Source: Chryseobacterium indoltheticum (lineage in GTDB: Bacteria; Bacteroidota; Bacteroidia; Flavobacteriales; Weeksellaceae). Taken from it: a DNA stretch of 64,000 bases. Positions 36,364-44,937 of this stretch are shown in pieces. Below the pieces are notes generated by a model, which was not told the DNA's origin, searched no databases, and worked only from the letters and a program-made list of their open reading frames with translations. Position 1 is the first letter of the stretch. The number at the start of each line of letters is the position of its first letter. The stretch covers positions 3,286,001 to 3,350,000 of the forward strand of contig NZ_CP033929.1 in assembly GCF_003815915.1 (NCBI RefSeq), written 5' to 3'. The position numbers and the translations under genes were made by a program.

Positions 36364-38733
36364 TTATTCAAAATTCTTAAGTAAAATCCAGCCGGTTTTT
36401 ACGGTAAGCTTCTTGCTTGCAGGATCTTCAAATGTCACCTGATACCAGTAAGAAGCTGTAGGTAGTTTTTTACCCTGGAAATAACCATCCCAGAAAGGTC
36501 TTGTTTTTTCTGCATTAAATACCACTTTACCATATCTGTCTGATATTGCTGCCTGGAATTTATTATAATTACTTACCCCTCTGAAATCAATTATATCATT
36601 TACATTATCCCCGTTTGGAGTAATTACATTCTGCATGATAAAGGTGAAATACTCTAAGAATCCTACACAAGTGGTAGTTTTTACCCTAACTCGTATCGAG
36701 ATTATTTTATTGTTTGGAATATTATTAAAAACATTAGAGCCTTGCCAAGTTACACCATTATCTACGGAATACTCAAGTACACCACTGCCCAAATTGGAAG
36801 CAGTAATAATTAATGTTCCGCTTTGACTGTAATCTACATTGATAATTTCAGGAATCAGTGCCTGTTTTACTTCTGTTGTAAATCTTTCAGTACAAACTCC
36901 GTTAGTGATATCTACAAAGTAAATTCCTGCAGTTTCAGCTACGATCGTCTGTGTAGTTGCACCATTGCTCCATAAATATGAATAATTTGGTCCGGCTCCT
37001 GCATCCAAAGTCATTCTATCGCTTTCGCAAATAAATCCACCTGAAAGATTAGAAGTAATTGCCGGTACAACTTCTACTTTAATAGTTGCAGGCTGTAATG
37101 ATTTACATCCCTGAGCACCGATTGCATAAACGGTATAAGTTGTCGTCTGCGTTGGCGATAGTGTCTGTACAGCACCAGTTCCTGCAAAGTTATTCCATTG
37201 GTAAGTAACTCCTCCTGAAGCAGTTAAAGTAACAGATTCACCTAAACAAATTTTCAATTTTGTAGCAACAAGCTCAGCAACTGGTGTCGCTTCCTTACGC
37301 AAAGTTAAAGTCACCAGTTTACTACAAAAGCCTCCGTTTGATACCACGACATGCAAAATCTGACCGTCTGTTCCGTTATATGAAGCTAAATTCGCATTAG
37401 GAATAAAATTGTTATTTTGTGCCTGAGCATCCGCCTGATTTACATAAAAACGAAATATAGCACCGGTCGTTGTACTAATTTGTGGCTTAGCATCATTTAA
37501 ATTAAAAGTACTTAAAGTTGGAGTTGTACAAAGTTTTAAAGTTGCATTTTGAGCTGCCGGACTCGTTCCGCCTACTATTGTAATTGTAGCAGATGCCGGG
37601 CAAGTATTTCCAGGAACAGACACTTTTACTTCATAAACACCCGGCGCAGTGGCAGTATAACTTACAGCTGTTGCACCTGGTATTAATACTCCATCTTTAT
37701 ACCATTGGTAAGTCGCTCCAGTAATCCCTGAAACTTGAGCCACTAAAGTCTGAGGAATATTATCACATACATTTAAGGTGGCTGGCAATTGCACTCCATT
37801 TCCATCTACTAATTTAATTCCGATATCAAAAGATCCGCCTTCAATAAATACTGCAGAGTCATACCCCCAATCTCTGTAATCAGACAAAACCATTTTAAAA
37901 TGGTATGCAACTCCCGGTGTTACCGTTCCCACTGCAGTTAAAGGAACAGTTCTTCCATCGTAATTTGTTACAATATTAGTAGGTGTATTATATCCTCCAA
38001 AATATATCTCATTGATTGCAGGACAACCTAAAGCCCCCTGAATAAGAGGATGAATATTTGTCATCGCAACAGGTCCCGCATTGTTTGGTAAAACAGCCAA
38101 ATTCACGTAAGGACCTCCCGCAACAGGTTTTATTAATAATGCAAATGCGTCTGAATATTGACACGGAAAAGTACCTGAATATTCTTCAGAAGCAAAAATA
38201 TAATTGAATTTTATCTGGCTGGAGTTGGGTACAAAATCAAACTCCAACATGACATTGTCATTATAATGATCAGTAGTACTAGGATTAGGAACTGCCACCA
38301 ACAGATCCGGATCATCTATTCCCGCCCCGGGAATCGTATAACTGGCACTAGATGCCACGTTCCCAGCTTCCCGAGCGCGCCCTGTTGTTAAAACAATACC
38401 ATCTGTAAAAGGAAAGTTGGTGGTACCTTTATGAAAATATCCCCAAAATCTATCGTCACTTGAAACCGGTTGAGTCGGAGTAATGGTAACATTAGATACA
38501 TTCGGAATAGAACATGTGGATCCTCCGTTTATCAGAACATTTTTCACCAATTGTTCCGGAGTATACGTAGACGGTACATATCCTGCAGCATTTACATCGA
38601 TAAATACTCCCGCTTTTTTATTGGTTTCGTTCACATTGTTTTTCGGCGGCTGCCTTTGTTGAGCAAAAACAGAAGCCGAAATAAACAATAATGCGAAAAG
38701 AAAAAGGTAATTTTTTAGTCTATAATTTAGCAT
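36364..38733 (-). CDS. Secreted protein: choice-of-anchor L domain, Ig-like repeats, T9SS type B sorting domain
   Basis: 789 residues, a shorter paralogue of the neighbouring 1198-residue protein with the same order: signal peptide to about 24 (SVFAQ), choice-of-anchor L domain (about 45-320, VMLEFDFVPNSSQIKFNYIFASEEYSG), one cell-adhesion-like unit with ICLGESVTLTASGG, one DAGAGPNYSYLWSNGATTQTI unit, and the type B C-terminal domain (ITPNGDNVNDIIDFRGV, ISDRYGKVVF, LPTASYWYQV, GWILLKNFE). The length difference is mostly in the number of Ig-like repeats, which suggests repeat expansion in the larger copy. Confidence 0.92.
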   Translation of the reverse strand: MLNYRLKNYLFLFALLFISASVFAQQRQPPKNNVNETNKKAGVFIDVNAAGYVPSTYTPEQLVKNVLINGGSTCSIPNVSNVTITPTQPVSSDDRFWGYFHKGTTNFPFTDGIVLTTGRAREAGNVASSASYTIPGAGIDDPDLLVAVPNPSTTDHYNDNVMLEFDFVPNSSQIKFNYIFASEEYSGTFPCQYSDAFALLIKPVAGGPYVNLAVLPNNAGPVAMTNIHPLIQGALGCPAINEIYFGGYNTPTNIVTNYDGRTVPLTAVGTVTPGVAYHFKMVLSDYRDWGYDSAVFIEGGSFDIGIKLVDGNGVQLPATLNVCDNIPQTLVAQVSGITGATYQWYKDGVLIPGATAVSYTATAPGVYEVKVSVPGNTCPASATITIVGGTSPAAQNATLKLCTTPTLSTFNLNDAKPQISTTTGAIFRFYVNQADAQAQNNNFIPNANLASYNGTDGQILHVVVSNGGFCSKLVTLTLRKEATPVAELVATKLKICLGESVTLTASGGVTYQWNNFAGTGAVQTLSPTQTTTYTVYAIGAQGCKSLQPATIKVEVVPAITSNLSGGFICESDRMTLDAGAGPNYSYLWSNGATTQTIVAETAGIYFVDITNGVCTERFTTEVKQALIPEIINVDYSQSGTLIITASNLGSGVLEYSVDNGVTWQGSNVFNNIPNNKIISIRVRVKTTTCVGFLEYFTFIMQNVITPNGDNVNDIIDFRGVSNYNKFQAAISDRYGKVVFNAEKTRPFWDGYFQGKKLPTASYWYQVTFEDPASKKLTVKTGWILLKNFE

Positions 38734-38749
38734 TTTGTAATTGTTTGCC

Positions 38750-38757
38750 CAAAAATA
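38750..38757 (-). promoter_or_regulatory. -7 box TATTTTTG of the 789-residue protein gene
   Basis: Exact consensus, 17 bases upstream of the ATG, matching the promoter of its paralogue. Confidence 0.6.
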
Positions 38758-38850
38758 CCAAATTTTTCCGATTTAAAATACATACATGATTTATTATTAT
38801 CAATAATATGTTCATTTATGTATATTCTGATGAAATTTTGATAATAAATA

Positions 38851-38880
38851 AAAAAGACCAATCTCATTGATCGGTCTTTC
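38851..38880 (-). terminator. Terminator of the rnz operon
   Basis: An imperfect stem (AAAGACC..ATC with GATCGGTCTTT) followed by a long T-rich run on the minus strand, just after the stop codon at 38909. Confidence 0.75.
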
Positions 38881-38908
38881 ATTTTATATTATCAAAGTGA
38901 ACTTCAAA

Positions 38909-39463
38909 TTAATCTTTTTTCATTTCATCGATTTTATTCTGAAGCTCGGTTATTTTATCTTTTAGAAATCTAATTTCGTTTTTATTAGAGTTTACGTTAC
39001 TTTTAAGAATAGCTTTTTTTGCTCTTTCGTTGTGATCTTCATCGTCTTCTTCTTCATTGATCTCTTCAATATCTTCCTGAATATCTTCAATATCTTCGCT
39101 GATCTCTTCAAGATCTTCACTAATCTCTTCAAGGTCTTCGCTGATTTCCTCAATATCTTCCTGAATATCTTCTATATCTTCACTAATTTCCTCAATATCT
39201 TCCTGAATGTCCTCAATTTTTTCATGGCTTTTATTCACAGACATCTGAATAAGGATGGAAAGATAAATAGCTTCAAGTGAAAGTACTGTCGTTAAAACAA
39301 GCAACATTTTATCTACATCTACAATACCAAAAACAGGCAGTAGAAATGAAGTAATAAAAAGTAATGTATGGATGATAAGAGAAGGTATAGAACCAATCCA
39401 GGAGGTGATTCCGTCTGCCATTCTCTCAAGAAATTCTATTTTTTCGTGTGGTGTTTTCATCAT
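38909..39463 (-). CDS. DUF1003-like membrane protein with long heptad-repeat coiled coil
   Basis: 184 residues. Two membrane helices lie at about 21-47 and 53-74 in a DUF1003-like arrangement. An unusually regular acidic coiled coil at 82-136 is built of 7-residue units (EDIEDIQ, EDIEEIS, EDLEEIS). A basic stretch and a second coiled coil (FLKDKITELQNKIDEMKKD) follow. The DNA beneath (39056-39220) is a 21-base tandem repeat. It is the last gene of the rnz operon, 7 bases after the TIGR02757 gene. Function unknown. Confidence 0.78.
   Translation of the reverse strand: MMKTPHEKIEFLERMADGITSWIGSIPSLIIHTLLFITSFLLPVFGIVDVDKMLLVLTTVLSLEAIYLSILIQMSVNKSHEKIEDIQEDIEEISEDIEDIQEDIEEISEDLEEISEDLEEISEDIEDIQEDIEEINEEEDDEDHNERAKKAILKSNVNSNKNEIRFLKDKITELQNKIDEMKKD
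39056..39220 (-). repeat. 21-base minisatellite coding for heptads
   Basis: About eight units of a degenerate 21-base repeat (on the plus strand rich in TCTTCAATATCTTC) inside the coiled-coil gene. Unit number could vary by slippage without breaking the frame. Confidence 0.75.
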
Positions 39464-39470
39464 TTCTGTT

Positions 39471-40238
39471 TTAAAGTAATTCTTTCGTTACGCCCAATCC
39501 AAACAAAGCAAAGTCATATTTTGCGGGATCATTTTCATCAAATTTTCTAATGATTAAATCTAATTCTTCAACGGTTTTCCAGTCATTTTGTGTTCTCAAA
39601 ATAAGACCCAATTTTCTAGATATATTTCCGGTATGAACATCCAAAGGAATTGATAAAAATTTTTGATCAATATTGTTCCAGATTCCAAAATCTACGCCAC
39701 GATTATCTTTTCTTATCATCCATCGCAAAAACATAATAATCCTTTTTGAAGATGAGTTTTTGTATGGCGAACTTACATGCTTATGCGTTCTGTGTTTTTC
39801 AATTCCTAAAAAAGTTTGCCTAAATCTTTCAATAGAATGCTGAAAATTATTTTCATTTTCGTTGATTAGAAATAAATTTTCAAGACTTTCGTTTTCCTTA
39901 TAAATTTTGTTGAATTGTTTAATAAAATACGCAAAATCTTCTCCGTTAAAAGTTCTGTGAATACTTTTGTCTTTAATGCTGTTTAAATCCTTTTCAGAAA
40001 AATTCATTACAAAATCATAAGGAGAATTTCCCATAATATCAAGCATCTTTTCAGCCGATTTAATAATAGACTTTCTGTTTCCCCAGGAAATTGTTGCCGC
40101 CAAAAAACCGGCAATTTCAATATCCTGTTTTAATGAAAAGCGATGCGGAATCTGAACAGGATCATCCTGAATGAATTCAAGATTATTGTAAACATCCGCT
40201 TTTTCGTCTAAAAAATCTTTTAATTCCGAAAAATTCAT
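39471..40238 (-). CDS. TIGR02757 family protein (DUF2400)
   Basis: 255 residues, the usual length for this family. Landmarks are DPVQIPHRF, DIEIAGFLAATISWGNRKSI, RTHKHVSSPYKNSSSKRIIMFLRWMIR, GIWNNID, LSIPLDVHTGNISRKLGLI and DFALFGLGVTK. It is helical and resembles HhH-GPD DNA glycosylases in layout, but the activity is not established. It starts 6 bases after the rnz stop codon. Confidence 0.88.
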   Translation of the reverse strand: MNFSELKDFLDEKADVYNNLEFIQDDPVQIPHRFSLKQDIEIAGFLAATISWGNRKSIIKSAEKMLDIMGNSPYDFVMNFSEKDLNSIKDKSIHRTFNGEDFAYFIKQFNKIYKENESLENLFLINENENNFQHSIERFRQTFLGIEKHRTHKHVSSPYKNSSSKRIIMFLRWMIRKDNRGVDFGIWNNIDQKFLSIPLDVHTGNISRKLGLILRTQNDWKTVEELDLIIRKFDENDPAKYDFALFGLGVTKELL

Positions 40239-40244
40239 ACAATT

Positions 40245-41159
40245 TTAAAATTTAACGCATTCCAAAGCTTTTGAAAGATAAGAATTCGGAAAAACGGTTC
40301 TTGCCTCATCCGTAAAAACGGTTAAATCACCATAACGGTTAGAAAAATGTCCTAAAATTAATTTTTCAACTTCGGCTTTCTTTGCAATTGTTGCTGCTTC
40401 TAAAGCGGTTGTATGACCTGTGTAATCTGCCATTTCTTTAAGATCATGCAAAAATGTAGACTCGTGGTATAAAACCGTTACATTTTTTATAATCGGAATA
40501 ACAGATTCCAAATATCTTGTATCACTACAAAATGCATAAGAAACAGACGGAGCCGGAGTTGTTGTAAGAATTTCATTTTTAAGAACATACCCGTCACTCA
40601 GCACAAAATCTTTGCCTGCTTTTAAATTATGATAGTCACACGTTTCGATCTCAGCATATTTTGAGACTTCTTCCATATTAATATGACGCTCTTTTGGCTT
40701 CTCTTTAAACAGATATCCATTACAGTAAATTCTGTGATCCAAAGGAATAGTAAATACTTCTACCCTGTTATCTTCATAGATTTTTTCTGAATAATCTTTA
40801 TCTAATTCATGGTATACAACCTCAAAACCTCGATGCGTTTCGGTAATGGAAAAAATAGTTTCCAGCATCTTTTTTATTCCTTTCGGACCATAAACATGCA
40901 AAGGAGTATCTCTTCCCAAAAGTCGGAAAGAAGCTATTAAACCCGGTAAACCAAAACAGTGATCGCCATGAAGATGCGATATAAAAATATGATTGATTTT
41001 TGAAAATCTTGCCTTTGCTTTTCTCAGCTGCACCTGTGTTCCTTCGCCGCAATCAATCAGGAAACATCTTTCTTCCATTTCCAGAAGTTGAGCTGTAGGT
41101 GAAGTATTAATCGTGGGTATTGCCGAATTAAAGCCTAATATCGTTAAATAAGTACTCAA
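40245..41159 (-). CDS. rnz: Ribonuclease Z
   Basis: A 304-residue metallo-beta-lactamase-fold endonuclease that trims the 3' end of precursor tRNAs. The zinc motif HLHGDH (His62, His64, Asp66, His67) is intact, and further ligands follow in CSDTRY, LYHESTF and GHFSNRY. Length is typical of the short bacterial form. First gene of a three-gene operon with a TACATTTG promoter. Confidence 0.94.
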   Translation of the reverse strand: MSTYLTILGFNSAIPTINTSPTAQLLEMEERCFLIDCGEGTQVQLRKAKARFSKINHIFISHLHGDHCFGLPGLIASFRLLGRDTPLHVYGPKGIKKMLETIFSITETHRGFEVVYHELDKDYSEKIYEDNRVEVFTIPLDHRIYCNGYLFKEKPKERHINMEEVSKYAEIETCDYHNLKAGKDFVLSDGYVLKNEILTTTPAPSVSYAFCSDTRYLESVIPIIKNVTVLYHESTFLHDLKEMADYTGHTTALEAATIAKKAEVEKLILGHFSNRYGDLTVFTDEARTVFPNSYLSKALECVKF

Positions 41160-41177
41160 ATCAATAGTTTATTAAAG

Positions 41178-41185
41178 CAAATGTA
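41178..41185 (-). promoter_or_regulatory. -7 box TACATTTG of the rnz operon
   Basis: Exact consensus 19 bases upstream of the rnz ATG. Confidence 0.6.
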
Positions 41186-41285
41186 CAACAAATGGTTGAG
41201 GTTGAAAATGAGGCTGAAGTTGAGTTTACGTTTTAAACTCTATTTAAAATAAGAAAAAAGTTCTTTAAAAACACAAAGTTTTTGC

Positions 41286-41307
41286 AACCTTAACCTTAAC
41301 CTTAACC
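41286..41307. repeat. AACCTT hexamer tandem repeat
   Basis: Three and a half perfect copies of AACCTT immediately downstream of the RdgB stop codon, in the gap to rnz. Short and probably neutral. Confidence 0.6.
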
Positions 41308-41876
41308 TACTTTTTCAAGAAATCAAGAAACAAATCTAATGCCTGTTTTCTGTGGCTGATTTTATTTTTATCTTCAGGATTCATCTCTGCGAAAGTTATT
41401 TCATGACCTTCGGGAACAAAAATAGGATCATAACCAAAACCTTGGTGCCCTTTATTTTCTTTGAGTAAATTCCCGTGAGCTCTTCCGTCAAAATATTGAG
41501 CACCGTTTTCGTCATAATAACATAATACGGTGATGAAATAAGCTTTTCTGTTTTCAATATTTTCCATTTCGCTCAACACCTTTTCAATATTTTTAGCAAA
41601 ATCATGATCTCCGGCATATCTTGCCGAAAAAATACCGGGTCTTCCATCTAAAGATTCCACCACCAAACCGCTGTCGTCTCCCAAGCTTGGAATGCCTGTT
41701 TTTTCGAAACAGTATTTAGCCTTAATTAAAGCATTGGCATTGAAAGAGTCTCCATCTTCAACGATTTCGTCATGAATATCGTAATCGGTTAGGCTTTTTA
41801 CGGTAAATTCATTTCCTAAAATCTGTTGAATTTCTTCTTTTTTATGAAGATTGTGTGTGGCAACTAATATTTCCAT
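41307..41876 (-). CDS. rdgB: Non-canonical purine NTP pyrophosphatase (RdgB/HAM1)
   Basis: 189 residues from the ATG at 41876, giving MEILVATHNLHKKEEIQ. It hydrolyses dITP, XTP and ITP to monophosphates, keeping deaminated purines out of nucleic acids. Motifs are ATHNLHKKEEI, GDSFNANALIKAKYC, LGDDSGLVVESLDGRPGIFSARYAG, GFGYDPIFVPEG and ISHRKQAL. An in-frame TTG ten codons upstream is an unlikely start. The deoxyinosine glycosylase at 15056 acts on the same type of damage after incorporation. Confidence 0.94.
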   Translation of the reverse strand: MEILVATHNLHKKEEIQQILGNEFTVKSLTDYDIHDEIVEDGDSFNANALIKAKYCFEKTGIPSLGDDSGLVVESLDGRPGIFSARYAGDHDFAKNIEKVLSEMENIENRKAYFITVLCYYDENGAQYFDGRAHGNLLKENKGHQGFGYDPIFVPEGHEITFAEMNPEDKNKISHRKQALDLFLDFLKK

Positions 41877-41970
41877 TTTTATTATTATATGTTTATTTAA
41901 ACACAAATATTATTCATATAATACCACAAAATGATTGTTCAGTTTATATGATTTGTGTTTTAAATTGAAT

Positions 41971-42801
41971 TTAAATTTCAGAATAACGCACTTTATTTCT
42001 AAATGTAAACAGGTAGAAAAATACAGAAAACACTACAATTCCGATCACCAGAATCATCCATTCCTGAATTTCAAAAGCTTCTGCAAAACTTTCTTTTTGA
42101 GTATAAAATATCAGGATCGCCGAGCAAAGATTATTAAAACCATGCAATAGCATTGGCAAAAGCAGCGATTTTGTTTTATAATAAACCAATCCTAAAACAG
42201 TTCCCAGCAAAGTTGCGCCTACAAACTGCCACGGATTCGCATGTATCAAACCAAAAAGAAGACTTGCAAAAAGTATCGCTTTCCAGGGTTTCACTCCTTT
42301 ATTGATCATTCCTTTCTGGACAATTCCGCGGAAAACAATTTCTTCAAAAATAGGCGCCATAATCACCGCAGTAATGACCATCACGACAGGATCATCGGTA
42401 AGACCCGCCATCAGATTTTCAAAAAATTCGTAAAAATCTCCGAAAAAAGGTCCGGTTGTAGGAATTTGCGAAGTGATAAATTCTCCGATAAACATCATTC
42501 CGATCATCATCGGAAAAATAAGAAGATAGGTAGAAAAATTGGTAGGTGAAAAATTGAAATTCAATTTCTTACCTGTTTTCTGACGTACTATTAAAAAATC
42601 AAAAGCCCAAATCATCAGGCAAAAAACAACAGCATTGGCAAGCATCATAAACCAAGGCTTCTGCATAAAATCTACCTCAAAAATAAATTTCCCTGCAAGG
42701 CCTATGAAGCCAACCGAAAGACTTCCAAAAATATATCCTGCAAAAAGGATGAGACCTCCCATCCAGTCAAAAATATAGTTTGGATATTTTGAGTTTTCCA
42801 T
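41971..42801 (-). CDS. CPBP family intramembrane glutamic endopeptidase
   Basis: 276 residues with about eight membrane helices. The CAAX-protease/bacteriocin-processing (Abi) motifs are EEIVFRGIVQKGM (catalytic Glu-Glu and Arg), FGLIHANPWQF and LLHGFNN (His residues). Substrates of bacterial members are mostly unknown. Promoter box TATCTTTG lies at 42827. Confidence 0.9.
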   Translation of the reverse strand: MENSKYPNYIFDWMGGLILFAGYIFGSLSVGFIGLAGKFIFEVDFMQKPWFMMLANAVVFCLMIWAFDFLIVRQKTGKKLNFNFSPTNFSTYLLIFPMMIGMMFIGEFITSQIPTTGPFFGDFYEFFENLMAGLTDDPVVMVITAVIMAPIFEEIVFRGIVQKGMINKGVKPWKAILFASLLFGLIHANPWQFVGATLLGTVLGLVYYKTKSLLLPMLLHGFNNLCSAILIFYTQKESFAEAFEIQEWMILVIGIVVFSVFFYLFTFRNKVRYSEI

Positions 42802-42826
42802 GTACTGATGATTTTTTTAAGAGAAA

Positions 42827-42834
42827 CAAAGATA
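42827..42834 (-). promoter_or_regulatory. -7 box TATCTTTG of the CPBP protease gene
   Basis: Exact consensus 26 bases upstream of the ATG. Confidence 0.6.
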
Positions 42835-42944
42835 ATTGAAATTATATGAAATGAAAACCTATATTCAACTTCTGACATCTGTAAAGTATGACAAATCTTA
42901 TCTTTTTTTAATCTTAATCCTGAAGCTAAAAAATATTTACGAAG

Positions 42945-42952
42945 TATCTTTG
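42945..42952 (+). promoter_or_regulatory. -7 box TATCTTTG of the MFS transporter gene
   Basis: Exact consensus 20 bases upstream of the ATG at 42972. Confidence 0.65.
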
Positions 42953-42971
42953 CAGATTAATTTTTTATCTC

Positions 42972-44171
42972 ATGGAAAGTTCAATAAACCAACCAAAAAA
43001 TATCAACCTCCAACTCATTTCTTATGTATCTTTTACTTTTGTAGGATATTTCATCATCGGTCTATCGCTTTCGGTTTTACCGATTTTCATCAGCAAAAGT
43101 TTAGGTTACAGTCTTTTAATTGCAGGGATGGTAATTAGCTTACAATATATTTCCACCTTTTTTCTGAGAGCATATTCCGGGAAAGTTATTGACGGAAAAG
43201 GTCCTAAACCAGCCGTTTTATTCAGCATGCTTAGTTTTTCACTAACAGGGATTTTTCTAATTTTCGCTTATTATTTTAAATTTTCTCCGATTTTAAGCCT
43301 TGGTTTTCTGATTATTACCCGTCTGTTAACAGGTTGTGCCGAAGGAATGGTCGGAGCAAGCCCGATTAACTGGGCAATTATGGCTTTAGGTGAAAAACAT
43401 ACCGCAAAAATCATTTCTTATAATGGTGTTGCGTGCTACGGAGCTTTAGCAATCGGAGCTTCTTTAGGAATTGTAATCGAACACGCATACAGTCTTTACG
43501 GTATTGGAATTCTTTCTATTATTTTAGGAATAATCGGATTTTTCTTTGCTAAAACCAAAGAAAATAAGACCAACACGAATCCAAAAGAAAATCAGTCTTT
43601 TTGGAAAGTTCTGGGAAAAGTAGCTCCTTTTGGAGTTTGTCTGGCTTTGGGAGGAATTGGTTTTGCAAGCATTTCTACATTTATAACGTTATATTACAAT
43701 TATTTTCATTGGAATAATGGTGCTTTGTGTTTAAGTGTTTTCGGAGGATTATTTGTTGCTGGAAGATTGGTTTTCAGCAATGTCATCAATAATTATGGTG
43801 GAATAAAAGTTGCCATTGCCTGTCTTTTTGTAGAAACCATCGGGCTTTTAATTATTGCATTTGCTACCAACGCTCAAATGGCATTGGTTGGCGCTGGTGT
43901 TACAGGATTAGGTTTTTCTTTAATTTTTCCTGCGCTTGGTGTTGTTGCCATAAAGAGTGTTTCGCCATCAAGTCAGGGTTCTGCTTTGGCTGGTTATGGG
44001 CTTTTTATTGATATTTCTTTGGGCGTTGCAGGTCCGATAATCGGAAGTGTTGCCGATTTTTTCGGAATGCAGTTTATCTTTCCGTTCAGTGCAGCAATGG
44101 TTTTTATAGGATTGGGGCTGGCTTATTTTCTGAAGAAAAAATCAAACTTAAAGAAACTGAATGAGGCTTAA
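42972..44171 (+). CDS. MFS transporter
   Basis: A 399-residue, 12-helix major facilitator. The loop 2-3 motif appears as RAYSGKVIDGKGPKPAV, and helix-4/5 has RLLTGCAEGMVGASPINWAI. A central hydrophilic loop at about 195-215 separates the two six-helix halves. The pattern resembles the YhhS/arabinose-efflux group; the transported compound is not readable. Confidence 0.9.
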   Translation: MESSINQPKNINLQLISYVSFTFVGYFIIGLSLSVLPIFISKSLGYSLLIAGMVISLQYISTFFLRAYSGKVIDGKGPKPAVLFSMLSFSLTGIFLIFAYYFKFSPILSLGFLIITRLLTGCAEGMVGASPINWAIMALGEKHTAKIISYNGVACYGALAIGASLGIVIEHAYSLYGIGILSIILGIIGFFFAKTKENKTNTNPKENQSFWKVLGKVAPFGVCLALGGIGFASISTFITLYYNYFHWNNGALCLSVFGGLFVAGRLVFSNVINNYGGIKVAIACLFVETIGLLIIAFATNAQMALVGAGVTGLGFSLIFPALGVVAIKSVSPSSQGSALAGYGLFIDISLGVAGPIIGSVADFFGMQFIFPFSAAMVFIGLGLAYFLKKKSNLKKLNEA

Positions 44172-44217
44172 ATTAAAAGACTTCATGTAATAAATTTAAA
44201 CATTTAATTCAAACAAA

Positions 44218-44246
44218 AAAGGTTGCAAAAAAAATTGCAACCTTTA
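44218..44246. terminator. Bidirectional terminator
   Basis: An 11-base stem (AAAGGTTGCAA / TTGCAACCTTT) between the convergent MFS and CCC-motif genes. Confidence 0.85.
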
Positions 44247-44265
44247 TATTTTTAAACAAGACTTA

Positions 44266-44598
44266 TTATTGTCCCATCAAATCTCTGATACGTTCCTGCA
44301 TCAATTCTTGATCTGAAAGTGCATCCCATCCGAAAACAGCAATCATCACAATATTTAAAACAAGATAAAGTGCGCTTAAGATCAAACCAATAATACACAG
44401 GATTCTTCCGGTGTTAAGGTTATTGTAATCAGAATATAATGTCGGATTACTTTGGTACAACGCATTGTCTTTTTTGTACAATACAAGCCCGATGATCCCG
44501 GCAATTAATCCCAAGACACCGTAACAACAGCATCCAACGATAGAGACAATTCCTAAAACAAGTACTGCAGTAGCATTAGGTAGTTTTTGTTGATTCAT
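44266..44598 (-). CDS. CCC-motif membrane protein (DUF4190-like)
   Basis: 110 residues, two membrane helices. The first carries the triple cysteine (LGIVSIVGCCCYGVLGLIAGIIGL) that names this Flavobacteriia family, and the second is GRILCIIGLILSALYLVLNIVMI. Function unknown. It follows the DUF2752 gene by 18 bases on the same strand, a pair often found together. Confidence 0.85.
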   Translation of the reverse strand: MNQQKLPNATAVLVLGIVSIVGCCCYGVLGLIAGIIGLVLYKKDNALYQSNPTLYSDYNNLNTGRILCIIGLILSALYLVLNIVMIAVFGWDALSDQELMQERIRDLMGQ

Positions 44599-44616
44599 AA
44601 TTTGTTTTTTTAATGT

Positions 44617-44910
44617 TTAGTTTAAATGAATAATAAAATGTTTATAAAAGTAAGAAAAAACCATGATCAGTGAATTAATTATTGCTAAAAAAATCAAAAT
44701 CTGTCCGTAATTTCTTTTTTTGTCGATAAAATTGATTCCTACAAAGCAGAAAAACAGCAACAATGTATAAACTGCCGGAAACATTTGAAAAGCTTCTGAA
44801 AACTTTCCCTGAAAAACCATCAAAATTGCCCGTTGTGATCCGCACCCGAAACATTCAATTCCCAAAAACTTTTTGCTGGGACACGGAAGCATAAAGTCTT
44901 CTATACGCAT
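44617..44910 (-). CDS. DUF2752 domain membrane protein
   Basis: 97 residues. The N-terminal CPSKKFLGIECFGCGSQRAIL is the DUF2752 signature (Cys-rich, GCGxxRA), followed by two membrane helices (about 45-62 and 69-90). Role unknown; in an operon with the CCC-motif protein. Confidence 0.85.
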   Translation of the reverse strand: MRIEDFMLPCPSKKFLGIECFGCGSQRAILMVFQGKFSEAFQMFPAVYTLLLFFCFVGINFIDKKRNYGQILIFLAIINSLIMVFSYFYKHFIIHLN

Positions 44911-44937
44911 TGTTGTCTTTTAAATTTGATCCTAAAA

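Noticed and set aside
39056..39220. Possible CRISPR array because of regular repetition
   Set aside because: Units are contiguous 21-mers in frame inside a coding sequence, with no spacers and no cas genes.
39032..39280. 82-codon plus-strand frame rich in Phe, Asn and Ile
   Set aside because: It is the antisense shadow of the heptad-repeat coiled coil and repeats with the same 21-base period.
41286..41307. AACCTT tandem repeat resembling telomere or CRISPR-like repetition
   Set aside because: Only three and a half six-base units without spacers; simple-sequence slippage is enough to explain it.
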